A DNA stretch of 64,000 nucleotides. Origin: Alphaproteobacteria bacterium 33-17 (GTDB taxonomy: Bacteria; Pseudomonadota; Alphaproteobacteria; Rickettsiales; 33-17). The notes beneath the pieces are model-generated. The model did no database searches and was not told the origin of the DNA. It saw only the letters and a program-made list of their open reading frames with translations. The stretch is taken from contig MKSX01000017.1 of the NCBI GenBank assembly GCA_001897445.1, forward strand, positions 40,658 through 104,657, given 5' to 3'. Positions 16,513 to 25,782 of the stretch are shown one piece after another. Made by a program: the position numbers and the translations under genes. Positions within the stretch are counted from its first letter, which is position 1. Each line of letters opens with the position of its first letter.

Positions 16513-18264
16513 TTATTTATTATTAGAAGCGTTGGTTTGAGCCTGCAAGAACATTATTGTACTGTTAAAACTAGATATCATTTGTTCAACTCTACCAAAC
16601 TGACTTTTTAATTTCTCAACATAATCATCGAGGTCAGATTTTTTCTTTTTAACTTCTTCAGCATATTTAGTATTAATGTCATTAATAGATTTAATGGCAA
16701 GCTCAATATCACCACCTGGTTTAGATATATCTTTTAAGTAATTATAAAGTTTATCCGCAATACCCTGAGTCAGTGTTACGCTTACATTATCAGTACCGTC
16801 ACCAACGTAAATCATGCTAAGACCATCTAGCACAGTATTTTTTTGTCCTGTAATAGCTCCGCTAGTAGTTGTCCCGTCATAATCAGCGTTAATAGTAACA
16901 TTGGTTACTCCGTTGTGATATGTAACTCTTACCTGATCTCCGGCTGCTCTGCTCGTATCAATATCAAGGCTAAATGCTGTAGTATTAAGCGCGTTAGTTC
17001 TACCAGTATTTGCAATTGTTTTTGAGCTGCTTCTAAAATCAAATTCAAATACCCTTCTCACGTTTTCATACTGTGTTGCCAGGACATTATCTAAAATTGC
17101 ATCATCTATCCTTAGTATATTATTAGTATGTGGGTTTTCATCATCACCCTCATATTCTATAAATGCAAGACCGACTTCACCAATTGTAATAAAGCTACTA
17201 GTTATACCTTTTACATATGAAGACATTTCAGTCATGATTTTACTACTAATTAATCGTAATGTACTATCGTTGCCAAGTACAGCTGACTCTTTATATTTAA
17301 AGTCCTCATCAAGCTCTTGTTGCTTTGAAACAAATAACGCAACATCGTTATATGCACCTACGAAATTCTTTATAGCAAGTTTTGTAGCTTCAACATCATT
17401 ATTAATACTTAAGTATCCATACTTACCCGCATCAGTTGGTTGCTTTAGGGTAAAAGTTACATTTTGAATCACATCACTAATAATATTAGATGATCTTGTA
17501 ATAGGAATTCCGTTTAAGTTAAATGTTGCATCTGCTGGAGTTTGCAAGTTAGAGAAAGTCACGTCACTTACAACATTACTAGCGTCTGTAATATTTATAC
17601 TATTTGCAATACCAGTATTATTTGACCTTAATACTAAACGATAATCTGTAGCACTTACTTGAACAATACTTGCTGTAACCCCACTTGAACTGCTAACTGC
17701 ATTTATAGCAGACTTTATTTCAATTAGGCTATCACCTGCTTTTAGGGCAACATCGATACCATTAATCTGAAATATGCCTTCAGAAAACAGCCCAGAAGTT
17801 ATTCCACCAGCTGCTTCGGTAACAGAGGTGGTTTGACTGGTAAAAGTTTGACTTTGGCGAGCATGAGCCTTTGCTATGCTTATAACCTGAAGGCTATAAT
17901 TTGCAAGATCAGATCCTTTATCGGCAAATACATCTATATAATTATCAATAGGTTGGCTACAATCTGTAGTCATTACAACTTTTCTGCCATTAAAACTATT
18001 TAAAGTCTTATCCATACTTGGCACATTTCTTAGAAAATTAGCAGCTTCCTGAAATATTTCTACTTTTTCTTTAAAATCGTGAAAAGCCTTATTTTTTTTA
18101 TCGTTAATACTGATTGTATCTTCAAGCTGTTTAATAGGTATTTCTTTTGCTGCTTTAAGTCCGTCAATGATTGCTTTTGTATCAAAACCAGATGCTATAC
18201 CGCTTATTACGGTTTGACCACCAATATCATTTACATTTCCAAAATTGACTTTAGACACAGGCAA
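16513..18264 (-). CDS. fliD: flagellar filament capping protein FliD (HAP2)
   Basis: The extracellular cap that promotes flagellin polymerisation, 583 aa. The N-terminal FliD_N region has ISGIASGFDTKAIIDGLKAAK, followed by the coiled segment IKQLEDTISINDKKNKAF. The centre has Ser/Thr/Asn-rich beta domains, with the flagellin-IN-like TFNLNGIPITRSSNIISDVI. The C-terminal FliD_C domain includes LAIKNFVGAYNDV and a terminal coiled coil ending RVEQMISSFNSTIMFLQAQ. N- and C-termini are helical and lack a signal peptide, as expected for export by the flagellar type III system. The middle domain is the variable, surface-exposed part. Confidence 0.92.
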   Translation of the reverse strand: MPVSKVNFGNVNDIGGQTVISGIASGFDTKAIIDGLKAAKEIPIKQLEDTISINDKKNKAFHDFKEKVEIFQEAANFLRNVPSMDKTLNSFNGRKVVMTTDCSQPIDNYIDVFADKGSDLANYSLQVISIAKAHARQSQTFTSQTTSVTEAAGGITSGLFSEGIFQINGIDVALKAGDSLIEIKSAINAVSSSSGVTASIVQVSATDYRLVLRSNNTGIANSINITDASNVVSDVTFSNLQTPADATFNLNGIPITRSSNIISDVIQNVTFTLKQPTDAGKYGYLSINNDVEATKLAIKNFVGAYNDVALFVSKQQELDEDFKYKESAVLGNDSTLRLISSKIMTEMSSYVKGITSSFITIGEVGLAFIEYEGDDENPHTNNILRIDDAILDNVLATQYENVRRVFEFDFRSSSKTIANTGRTNALNTTAFSLDIDTSRAAGDQVRVTYHNGVTNVTINADYDGTTTSGAITGQKNTVLDGLSMIYVGDGTDNVSVTLTQGIADKLYNYLKDISKPGGDIELAIKSINDINTKYAEEVKKKKSDLDDYVEKLKSQFGRVEQMISSFNSTIMFLQAQTNASNNK

Positions 18265-18330
18265 TACCAGCTAACTATAATTTATATTAAAATATTAGCA
18301 TATTTTTCTTGTTATTCAAAGACATTAAAT

Positions 18331-18360
18331 AAAAAAAGGGGATTTGAACCCCCTTTTTTT
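18331..18360 (-). terminator. rho-independent terminator after the second giant secreted gene
   Basis: AAAAAAAGGGG (18331-18341) pairs with CCCCCTTTTTTT (18349-18360) around a 7-base loop. It sits 3 bases beyond the stop of the 878 aa gene, with a T run on both strands. Confidence 0.85.
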
Positions 18361-18363
18361 GCT

Positions 18364-21000
18364 TTACTTATCACCCCAGTTTAGGTTACCAGAGCCAAAC
18401 CAGCACGGGTCACCCCAATCCCAGAGGTTTTGGTACAGATCACTGTTGAAGGTCCAGTGATTACCTGGGCATGTATCTTTTGTACCATGGTTTGTTGACC
18501 ACCAGTACCTTGTATCATATAAATAATATGTCTCCAAAGTACGTTGACGATCAAGGAAGAAGTTATTGGTTACTTGTCTGCTATGACCTCCAGAATTATA
18601 CCATATAGGTGCATTCATTTGTTGTCCTGCTACACCTGAATAGTTTCTCCATCCAAATTGATTAATAAATGGGGGACCAAATCTACTATCAATTACTCTT
18701 GAGCCTCCTCCATACGAAGGATTGTATGTATCCCACTGAATAATATTTGCTTCATGCAATATGAAAGTTAAACCAGTTTCGCCTAAAATAATTGAAGGTG
18801 TATTTCCACCCAGGAAAGTAGTAAAATTACTACCTATACCATTTAACCATACATCTGATGTACTTGTATGCACCAATTTACGGCTTCCATTTTGTGGATG
18901 AAAATACATTGTCCAGTCATTTCCACCAAAGTTTTGGTCACTTGATGCCATAAATTTTACTGGTGATTTCTCAAAATATATAGGTGCATATCTTCCACAT
19001 TGCGGCCATATTGCAGCACATGAAGAAACGCATCCTACGTCTTCTCTACCACCAGAATTTCCCCAACCATCATCCCATTTACAGTCACTAAATCTTCTAT
19101 TTGCAGGCGACTCCCATTCCCAGTCTTTGTTATAGGATATTTCATCTAAAGTAGTATCCATCATCGCCAAAAAGGCAGGAGTATTTGCACTAAATTTCTT
19201 GAAATTAGTACGATTATCCGCGGTATATGAGAATGCAAAATTTGAATCGTATCCCCATGCCCATCTTGGTTTACCTGCATACCTAAATACAGGAACCCAT
19301 TGTGAACCACCCCCATTCCTATGTATTGTCAGGAAAGCCTTAACATTAGAATGGTTTATACCAAGTAAGTTTCTTCCATCCCAGTCAGGCGGTGCATTTA
19401 CAAAAGAGAACAATCCTAAAACTGCAAATCTACCGCCCAGATCATTGCTAAATGCGGTATCATATGATACCCTACCTGGAATTTCCACACCACCACCATC
19501 TGCAGTTCGGTAGCGAGCATCTACCCCTGATAAGTCTATATGTTTATTACCCCATGAGTGATCTATAAGCGTAAGAACTCTGTCACCATCAGCTGGATAT
19601 AATGAAGAGCTAGAAACAGCTAATGGATTGGCCCCTGAGTATACGGCTTCATAAACCCCATATCTACCCCATGCAGCTGGCATAAAGTTTGCGGTAAACG
19701 CACTGTATTGCGCTCCATGCCATAATTCTTGATATGGCCTTGATGTACTGGAAAAGTTCGTACATACCCCGTTGTTAGAATAAGTGTATGTGCCGTAGGC
19801 AGATCCGCTATTATAACTACATCCTATTGTTATTTGCCTATTGGTAAATAAAGTATTGGTAGAGTCAAAACAAGGTGTATAAGATGGTATAGTTCTTGGA
19901 GTACCATTTGATGTTTGATAAAAAGTTGCAATAGGTATTTCCCCTAAAGCTTTACCAAATGCTCCAGCAGGAATTGTAATAATATCATCTTCAACTATTT
20001 GAGGTAATCTCATGGATCTACTAACATTTGTTGGAACAGCAGGGTTATAGCAACGTTGTTTACAACCAGGACCCGAGACTGACCCCCACCCAGTTGCTTC
20101 ACCAGTAATGGAATCTCTGTTACAAGTCCTGGTAGTTGTTGACACAACACTTCTTGCACCATTACCACTGGAAGGATTACACATTGAATTAGTTGCAGTA
20201 ACGGTTACACCAGCATCTGTAGCAGGCCAGTTTACAAGTGACACACTTGAAGCAGCACACTGATCATTCTCAACTTCAATTGTCACTCCTGTAAATACTT
20301 TGTTTGTATCATAAGACGCACCAGAAAATGCTCCCATTAGTAATTTTAAAGTATTTGTTGTTGGCGAAGTTGTAACCTCATAAGCCTGATAATCTCTCAT
20401 AGTGCCTGGCTCAGGACTTTCAGCAGTTGGGTTCTGAAAGTTACAAATTGTGTTATACGTCGTATTAACGAAAGGAGATACAGTAGTTCTAATTGTATTA
20501 CTGGTACTAACATTTACTAGATTAACTATAAACATATGATATTGACCAGGCTGCGAAGGAGCTCTAAACCTTAGTTTCCAATGTGTGTTAGGAAGCTGCG
20601 GATTCTTTTTGCCACCTGCATCTGTTGCAAAACGCGTATCAACATCAAGATCTTTAATACATTTTAAAATTGCCCTACCGTTATTAGTGTTATGGTTTGT
20701 TGGTATAAAACCAATTATAAAACCATTAGAAGCATTGTTTTCTTTCCAAAAAACTTCCCCGTTGAGCTGTATATCCTGTCCTGTATATAGAAGAGGGCTA
20801 GAGCCGCTAGTTTGTTTAGTTGCACTTGATCTCCAGTTTAAATTCGTAGTAGCACCAGGATGTACATAAAAATTCATTACATTTGTGCTTCCTAGGGTTC
20901 CCAGGAATTCACGTAAATTAAAATGCACTACAGGCGCAGCATTTGAATTAAAAATAATGATGAATAAAAGGATAGTGGTTTGCAATATAAACTTAAACAT
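18364..21000 (-). CDS. giant secreted protein, paralog B (unknown family)
   Basis: I do not recognise the family. The protein is 878 aa with a clear signal peptide (about 1-22, ILQTTILLFIIIFNSNAA), no later membrane segment, and many Trp, Tyr, Gly, Asn and Cys residues, as in beta-rich extracellular proteins. The N-terminal part has LLYTGQDIQLNGEVFWKEN. The middle has a Cys cluster SMCNPSSGNGAR...GWGSVSGPGC-QRC (about 275-320), and the C-terminal half has DGDRVLTLIDHSWGNKHIDL, EKSPVKFMAS, NDWTMYFHPQNGSR and FFLDRQRTLETYYLYD. It is a paralog of the next gene upstream, collinear over the full length. An AAGGA ribosome-binding site lies 6-7 bases before the ATG. It follows the paralog by about 150 bases and a prepilin-like gene; a surface or pilus-associated role is inference only. 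Confidence 0.8.
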   Translation of the reverse strand: MFKFILQTTILLFIIIFNSNAAPVVHFNLREFLGTLGSTNVMNFYVHPGATTNLNWRSSATKQTSGSSPLLYTGQDIQLNGEVFWKENNASNGFIIGFIPTNHNTNNGRAILKCIKDLDVDTRFATDAGGKKNPQLPNTHWKLRFRAPSQPGQYHMFIVNLVNVSTSNTIRTTVSPFVNTTYNTICNFQNPTAESPEPGTMRDYQAYEVTTSPTTNTLKLLMGAFSGASYDTNKVFTGVTIEVENDQCAASSVSLVNWPATDAGVTVTATNSMCNPSSGNGARSVVSTTTRTCNRDSITGEATGWGSVSGPGCKQRCYNPAVPTNVSRSMRLPQIVEDDIITIPAGAFGKALGEIPIATFYQTSNGTPRTIPSYTPCFDSTNTLFTNRQITIGCSYNSGSAYGTYTYSNNGVCTNFSSTSRPYQELWHGAQYSAFTANFMPAAWGRYGVYEAVYSGANPLAVSSSSLYPADGDRVLTLIDHSWGNKHIDLSGVDARYRTADGGGVEIPGRVSYDTAFSNDLGGRFAVLGLFSFVNAPPDWDGRNLLGINHSNVKAFLTIHRNGGGSQWVPVFRYAGKPRWAWGYDSNFAFSYTADNRTNFKKFSANTPAFLAMMDTTLDEISYNKDWEWESPANRRFSDCKWDDGWGNSGGREDVGCVSSCAAIWPQCGRYAPIYFEKSPVKFMASSDQNFGGNDWTMYFHPQNGSRKLVHTSTSDVWLNGIGSNFTTFLGGNTPSIILGETGLTFILHEANIIQWDTYNPSYGGGSRVIDSRFGPPFINQFGWRNYSGVAGQQMNAPIWYNSGGHSRQVTNNFFLDRQRTLETYYLYDTRYWWSTNHGTKDTCPGNHWTFNSDLYQNLWDWGDPCWFGSGNLNWGDK

Positions 21001-21148
21001 TTGAAATCCTTATACAACGGTTTTGATAATATTATAAAAAAATCTTAACATACATTTTTTTTAAATAAAAACCTTTTTATTTATTCAGCGTTATGTTTTT
21101 AACAATACTATAAAATACAGGCAATTTAAGCTTTCAAAACTGCAAGGC

Positions 21149-23806
21149 TTATTTTCTTCCCCAATTCATTTGATCAACACCGTATCTACATGGATCATCC
21201 CAATAAAAGTAATCAGGCCATAGATCATTACTAAAAACGTGATGATATCCTGGACACCTATCTGTTACACCATGAAGCCTTGCCCAGCCATTACGAACAT
21301 TGTATTGATAGTATGTTTCTAATGAACGCTGACGATCAAGGAAAAAGTTATTTGTAGCTGAGCGCCCTGCCACAATGCCTGTTAATGCCTCATTGCCACG
21401 CCATCCATAACTATTATTAAAGGGTGCAGATGATCTTGAATTTATTACTCTTCCACCGTCCTTACCATCGTAAACATCCCACTGAATAATATTCATTTCA
21501 TGTAATATGAACGTTATTTGATCAGATCCTATTAATATTGAAGGACTATTACTTTTCCATCTGTATTCATTATATTTCCCTAACCCATTGGTTTCAGGTG
21601 GATCACCACGTCTGTGATTTAATAATCTACTATTACTTTGTGGATGAAAATACATTTTCCAATCATTTCCTGTATATTCCCCATCATCACCACTAATCAT
21701 GAATTTAACGGGAGATTTCTCAAAATAGATCGGTCCATATCTGGTACCAGTAAAGTAATTTTGGCAACTATCCATTGTATCCTTAAAAACATTAACCTGA
21801 GCGCATGGAGAATAGGTATTATCATTATTGGTACTTTTAGTCCAACCATCTCCCCATTTACAATCGCTAAATCTTTTACAAATGTTTCTGTCTCTTGCAT
21901 CATTTTCCCAATCAATATTGTAAGATATCTGATCTAAAGTAGTGTCTGCCATACTAACATAAGTTGGTCTATTATAATGCAGTAGTTTTACACCTGGTCT
22001 ATCGATAGCCCTAAATGAAAATGCAAAATCAGGATCATTCCCCCATCCCCATCTAGCGGAACCATTATACATAAACACAGGAGTCCAGGCATTACCAAAT
22101 TTTTTTGCTGTTATGAAGGCTCTAGCTTCGTGAGCATTTATTGCAATCATATTATTTGCGTTAGAATCATTGTGATTAACTAAAGAAACCATCCCCATTA
22201 ATGCAAAACGCCCACCCATTGCATTAGAAAATTCAGGGTAATATCTGGCTTCACCAGTAATCTCAAGACCGCCGCCCTTTGAACTGCGGTAAATTGCTCT
22301 AACATTTGATAAATCAATATGTTTTCCACCCCATGACTGGTCTATTAAAGTAAGCACTCTATCACCATCGTTTGGCAACATATCTGAACTTGGCTGTGAT
22401 AAGGGATTATAACCACTATAAACTGCCTCAAATTGACCAAATCTTCCAAATGTATTTTCCATTTTATCATTCAGCGAGTGATATTTATTGTTGTCACGAA
22501 GCTCAGAATACACATTTAAATTTGTGTTTCTTAGATCAACGCATACACCATCTGAATCAAAGCTATACTCTCCAATATAATTATTGGGGTTATATTCGCA
22601 TTTAATTTTAACTGACTTATTTGACATTAATACGTGATTTTCACTATAACAAGGCGTAAAGCTTCCTATGTTTCTGCCCAGATCTGTAGTTGTGTAAGTT
22701 GTTACAGGTATCTGACCAAATGCCTTACCTGCAGAACCTGCATGTACAGTTAAAGTTTCATCTTCATATAAAGACGGTAAGTACATTGTTTTACTACCAT
22801 CAAAACCTCTATTTTTGTTGCTTCCACACCTTTGTAAACATCCTGGACCACTTACAGGCGACCAGCCTTGAGATCTTCCTGTAATTTGATCTTTTATACA
22901 TTGTCTATATGTTGTACCTACAACTTCTCTGTTACCATTACCACCATTGGGATCGCACATTGTATTAGCAGCGGTAATTGTAACACCAACATCTGTTTTA
23001 GGCCACTTAACATTAGAAGCTATATCTGTATCACACTGATCATTTATAACTTTAATAATTCTTTCTTCAAAAACTTTACTTTTATTGTATGAGTATGTAC
23101 TTCCTGATCTGTTAACCAATTTAAATGTATTAGTTAAACGATTAATAGATGTCTCGTAGCCTTCTAAATCTATATCATCAAGTGCAACCTCAACGCCTTC
23201 GCTTCGCTGATTATCGCATATCTCTTGCAAAGAGTATGACTTGTTAGTATTTTTTACAATATCACTAGTGTTTTGAAATCTTGTACTTGAGGCGTTTATT
23301 GCATTTGTGACAAACATATAATATTCACCTGCTTCCGATGGCGCTCTGAATCTTAAGTCTTTATGAGTATTTGGTAGATACGGATCCTGATTATTATATA
23401 AATTTTTGCTACCTAGTTTTCTGATACATTTAAAAGTTATTTTACTCTTAGAGCCATCTTTATAAGCTACTGGCAAAAAACCAATAACAAATCCATATGA
23501 GTCATCATTTTTCTTCCAAAATATGTCACCATTTAACTGAATCGACTGACCAGTGTACAACAATGGTTTATTGCCTGATTCCATTTGAGTTCTGGCATTT
23601 TCCTTCCATTTTTTATTCTTAATATTACTCGGTTCTTCGTAAAATTTTATTATATTATCATTATTATTGCACTGACCAGCTTCTTTTGCACCAGGGCAAC
23701 GCGTCATTAAAAAATCTTTTAAATTAAAATGTAATCTTTTCTGCCCTGCTTCTGCATTTATAAAGTTTATACAAATTAGCAATAGGGTAGCAAAGATTAT
23801 ACGCAT
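21149..23806 (-). CDS. giant secreted protein, paralog A (unknown family)
   Basis: 885 aa, signal peptide at about 1-20 (IFATLLLICINFINAEAG), otherwise soluble and rich in aromatic residues. It shares the whole layout with the downstream paralog: LLYTGQSIQLNGDIFWKKN; the Cys cluster TMCDPNGGNGNREV to GWSPVSGPGCLQRC; SLYEDETLTVHAGSAGKAFG; GRFGQFEAVYSGYNPL; DGDRVLTLIDQSWGGKHIDL; EKSPVKFMIS; GNDWKMYFHPQSNSR; FFLDRQRSLETYYQYN; and a C-terminal CPGYHH to DDPCRYG pair of cysteines. It has extra cysteines near the N-terminus (RCPGAKEAGQCNN) that the paralog lacks. It begins 36 bases after the prepilin-like gene, in probable operon. It looks like an extracellular adhesin or enzyme, but no catalytic motif was identified. 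Confidence 0.8.
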   Translation of the reverse strand: MRIIFATLLLICINFINAEAGQKRLHFNLKDFLMTRCPGAKEAGQCNNNDNIIKFYEEPSNIKNKKWKENARTQMESGNKPLLYTGQSIQLNGDIFWKKNDDSYGFVIGFLPVAYKDGSKSKITFKCIRKLGSKNLYNNQDPYLPNTHKDLRFRAPSEAGEYYMFVTNAINASSTRFQNTSDIVKNTNKSYSLQEICDNQRSEGVEVALDDIDLEGYETSINRLTNTFKLVNRSGSTYSYNKSKVFEERIIKVINDQCDTDIASNVKWPKTDVGVTITAANTMCDPNGGNGNREVVGTTYRQCIKDQITGRSQGWSPVSGPGCLQRCGSNKNRGFDGSKTMYLPSLYEDETLTVHAGSAGKAFGQIPVTTYTTTDLGRNIGSFTPCYSENHVLMSNKSVKIKCEYNPNNYIGEYSFDSDGVCVDLRNTNLNVYSELRDNNKYHSLNDKMENTFGRFGQFEAVYSGYNPLSQPSSDMLPNDGDRVLTLIDQSWGGKHIDLSNVRAIYRSSKGGGLEITGEARYYPEFSNAMGGRFALMGMVSLVNHNDSNANNMIAINAHEARAFITAKKFGNAWTPVFMYNGSARWGWGNDPDFAFSFRAIDRPGVKLLHYNRPTYVSMADTTLDQISYNIDWENDARDRNICKRFSDCKWGDGWTKSTNNDNTYSPCAQVNVFKDTMDSCQNYFTGTRYGPIYFEKSPVKFMISGDDGEYTGNDWKMYFHPQSNSRLLNHRRGDPPETNGLGKYNEYRWKSNSPSILIGSDQITFILHEMNIIQWDVYDGKDGGRVINSRSSAPFNNSYGWRGNEALTGIVAGRSATNNFFLDRQRSLETYYQYNVRNGWARLHGVTDRCPGYHHVFSNDLWPDYFYWDDPCRYGVDQMNWGRK

Positions 23807-23842
23807 TTCAAAAGCTCATATATTACATATTAAAGATTCTAC

Positions 23843-24619
23843 CTAGCTCATTCTAATACGAACTCTGCAAAGTGGAGCAGTATTTACGTTATTATACTGA
23901 TCCGGAGTCGGCGTACTATTAACACAGAATGCAGCCGAAGCACCACCTGCGCCGCTTGTTGCAGCACCGTTAGGCGTAGTATTTCCTGTTGCAGTTACAA
24001 CCCCAGTTGTAGGCATCCCATCGTCAAGCTTAGAGTCGATACCAAAAGCATCAGCTGGAGCCAGTCCATCAAATAATGTGTAAGCACCCGCAGTAATACC
24101 TGTAATACCAGTGATCTCATAATAGTTTAAACCTGAAGCAGCATAAACTATGAAAAAGTTACCCTTACCTAGTTTTGCTGGTAAAAAGTATTGCTCAAGT
24201 GGTGTTGAACCAAGTGTAATTGCAGTTGCAGGAGCAGTATAGGCACTTGTATTACCTTCGATTAATCCTGCAGAAAAAAGATCCGTCCAGAAGAGAGCTG
24301 TTTCACCTGAAGCAGCTGTTGCACCTGCGCCACCAATTGATTCTATAAGACCATTACCATCACCCACACCTGCAGCACCTGAACGTGAAGTTAGACCAAA
24401 TGAAGATGCCGTACTTGAATTTAAATCGCCTGGAAGACCATTATATTTAATACGGAAAGCCGCAACAGACGCATTAAGGTTAGAGATTTGTCTTATTGTA
24501 GCACTGATCTCAGCAGATCTAATTAAGTTTTGACCAACTAACACACCACCAATAATAAGACCAATAATTATAAGTACTATTGATAACTCTACTAGTGTAA
24601 AACCTTTTTTATTATACAT
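23843..24619 (-). CDS. type IV pilin-like / pseudopilin protein
   Basis: A prepilin with a class III leader: MYNKKG, then the methylated phenylalanine start FTLVELSIVLIIIGLIIGGV with the conserved Glu5 and a hydrophobic alpha-1 helix. Cleavage by prepilin peptidase is expected after Gly6. The rest of the helix (NLIRSAEISATIRQISNLNA) leads into a Gly/Ala/Thr-rich globular domain. Two cysteines near the C-terminus (FCVNS and PLCRVRI) could form the usual disulfide-bounded D loop. The length of 258 aa is long for a minor pilin. It is first in a row with the two giant secreted genes, suggesting a joint surface structure. No assembly ATPase, PilC or secretin is in the window. Confidence 0.85.
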   Translation of the reverse strand: MYNKKGFTLVELSIVLIIIGLIIGGVLVGQNLIRSAEISATIRQISNLNASVAAFRIKYNGLPGDLNSSTASSFGLTSRSGAAGVGDGNGLIESIGGAGATAASGETALFWTDLFSAGLIEGNTSAYTAPATAITLGSTPLEQYFLPAKLGKGNFFIVYAASGLNYYEITGITGITAGAYTLFDGLAPADAFGIDSKLDDGMPTTGVVTATGNTTPNGAATSGAGGASAAFCVNSTPTPDQYNNVNTAPLCRVRIRMS

Positions 24620-24736
24620 AACTTCGACCTGATTTTATTAAATATATAATAAAAGTGTATATTTATTAATCTTTGGTGTCAAATCAAAAGCTACGTAATT
24701 TTAAAGTTTTTCACCATTTGCAAATAATGTTTACCT

Positions 24737-25720
24737 TTATTTTGTTGGATTAAGCGATCCATCCTTGTAACATGATGCATCAAATTGCATCTGATAAAGG
24801 AAAGCTTTTATGTCTGGAATTTCTTTAAATTCATCCCTAAGCTTATCAACATTATCACCCATATTATTACAAACATTATTTATGTATTGAACTTTAGCTT
24901 CGATTCCATCTATTTTTTGTTGCATTTGTTTTTTCTGCTCAAAATATTCTTTTACTTCATCATGTTTATCCTTGAATTTTTTCTCAATCTTACACATTAC
25001 AGCAGAACTTATAGGTGACCACACTATAGAGGTTATTAGTGTATTCAAATAAAAGTTTGATATATACTTACCAATAATTCTTGATACAAAAGCCTGAGCT
25101 GTAATACACATCAGACCATTTAAAGCACCTACAAAATAGGAGAGTTTTCGAGAGGAAGCATCATGAACGTTATTACCAAATATCATTTCTTGATTCGGAC
25201 ATTTATCATATCCTTGCATTAATGCACTAAATGCCAACACCAGAGCTTTACTTCCTTTTGAATAATGATGAATCATGGATAGAACTATATTATCCAGAAA
25301 ATAATAAGAATGCCATTCTGTAGCGCCTTTTGTTTTATCCACTGGTAATGTAGGTGCGCAGCAATTCTTAAATAATCCTACAGGCTCAAATTTTTTTGTA
25401 ACATCATTTTTTAATTTAAACGTAGTAAGCCATACAAAGCCTCTATAAATATATATTTGCAAGTTTGTAAGCCCAATCTTTGAGAATACATTATTACCTA
25501 GATATGCGCTAAACTTTGTAAATAGGTACTTAAACCTTAAAGTTAAATTTTCAAATGTATATTCTACCTGTTTATTATCAATAAATAGCTCATTGCCAAT
25601 ATATGAGGGGTTACCGATTCTATAGAAGTAATTATATATATTATTATATTTATTTTTAAAAAAACCACTTACTCTAACTGACTGATTATCAAAGAAATCA
25701 TATATTTGTTGTAGCCCCAT
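24737..25720 (-). CDS. protein of unknown function with C-terminal coiled coil
   Basis: No family recognised. The protein has 327 aa and no signal peptide. The N-terminal half is rich in Tyr, Phe and Asn (YDFFDNQSVRVSGFFKNKYN). The centre has hydrophobic stretches around LSYFVGALNGLMCITAQAFV and FYLNTLITSIVWSPISSAVM (about 193-243) that could be two membrane helices. After these comes a charged coiled coil (KKFKDKHDEVKEYFEQKKQM and IDGIEAKVQYINNVCNNMGD) of about 60 residues. It lies alone between the prepilin-like gene and rnd. A membrane-targeted effector or an inner-membrane protein are both possible; the sequence does not decide. Confidence 0.6.
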   Translation of the reverse strand: MGLQQIYDFFDNQSVRVSGFFKNKYNNIYNYFYRIGNPSYIGNELFIDNKQVEYTFENLTLRFKYLFTKFSAYLGNNVFSKIGLTNLQIYIYRGFVWLTTFKLKNDVTKKFEPVGLFKNCCAPTLPVDKTKGATEWHSYYFLDNIVLSMIHHYSKGSKALVLAFSALMQGYDKCPNQEMIFGNNVHDASSRKLSYFVGALNGLMCITAQAFVSRIIGKYISNFYLNTLITSIVWSPISSAVMCKIEKKFKDKHDEVKEYFEQKKQMQQKIDGIEAKVQYINNVCNNMGDNVDKLRDEFKEIPDIKAFLYQMQFDASCYKDGSLNPTK

Positions 25721-25782
25721 ATATCCCTCATATTAGTAAACAAATTTCATTTATGTAGCATCTATACTACTAATAGAAAAAG

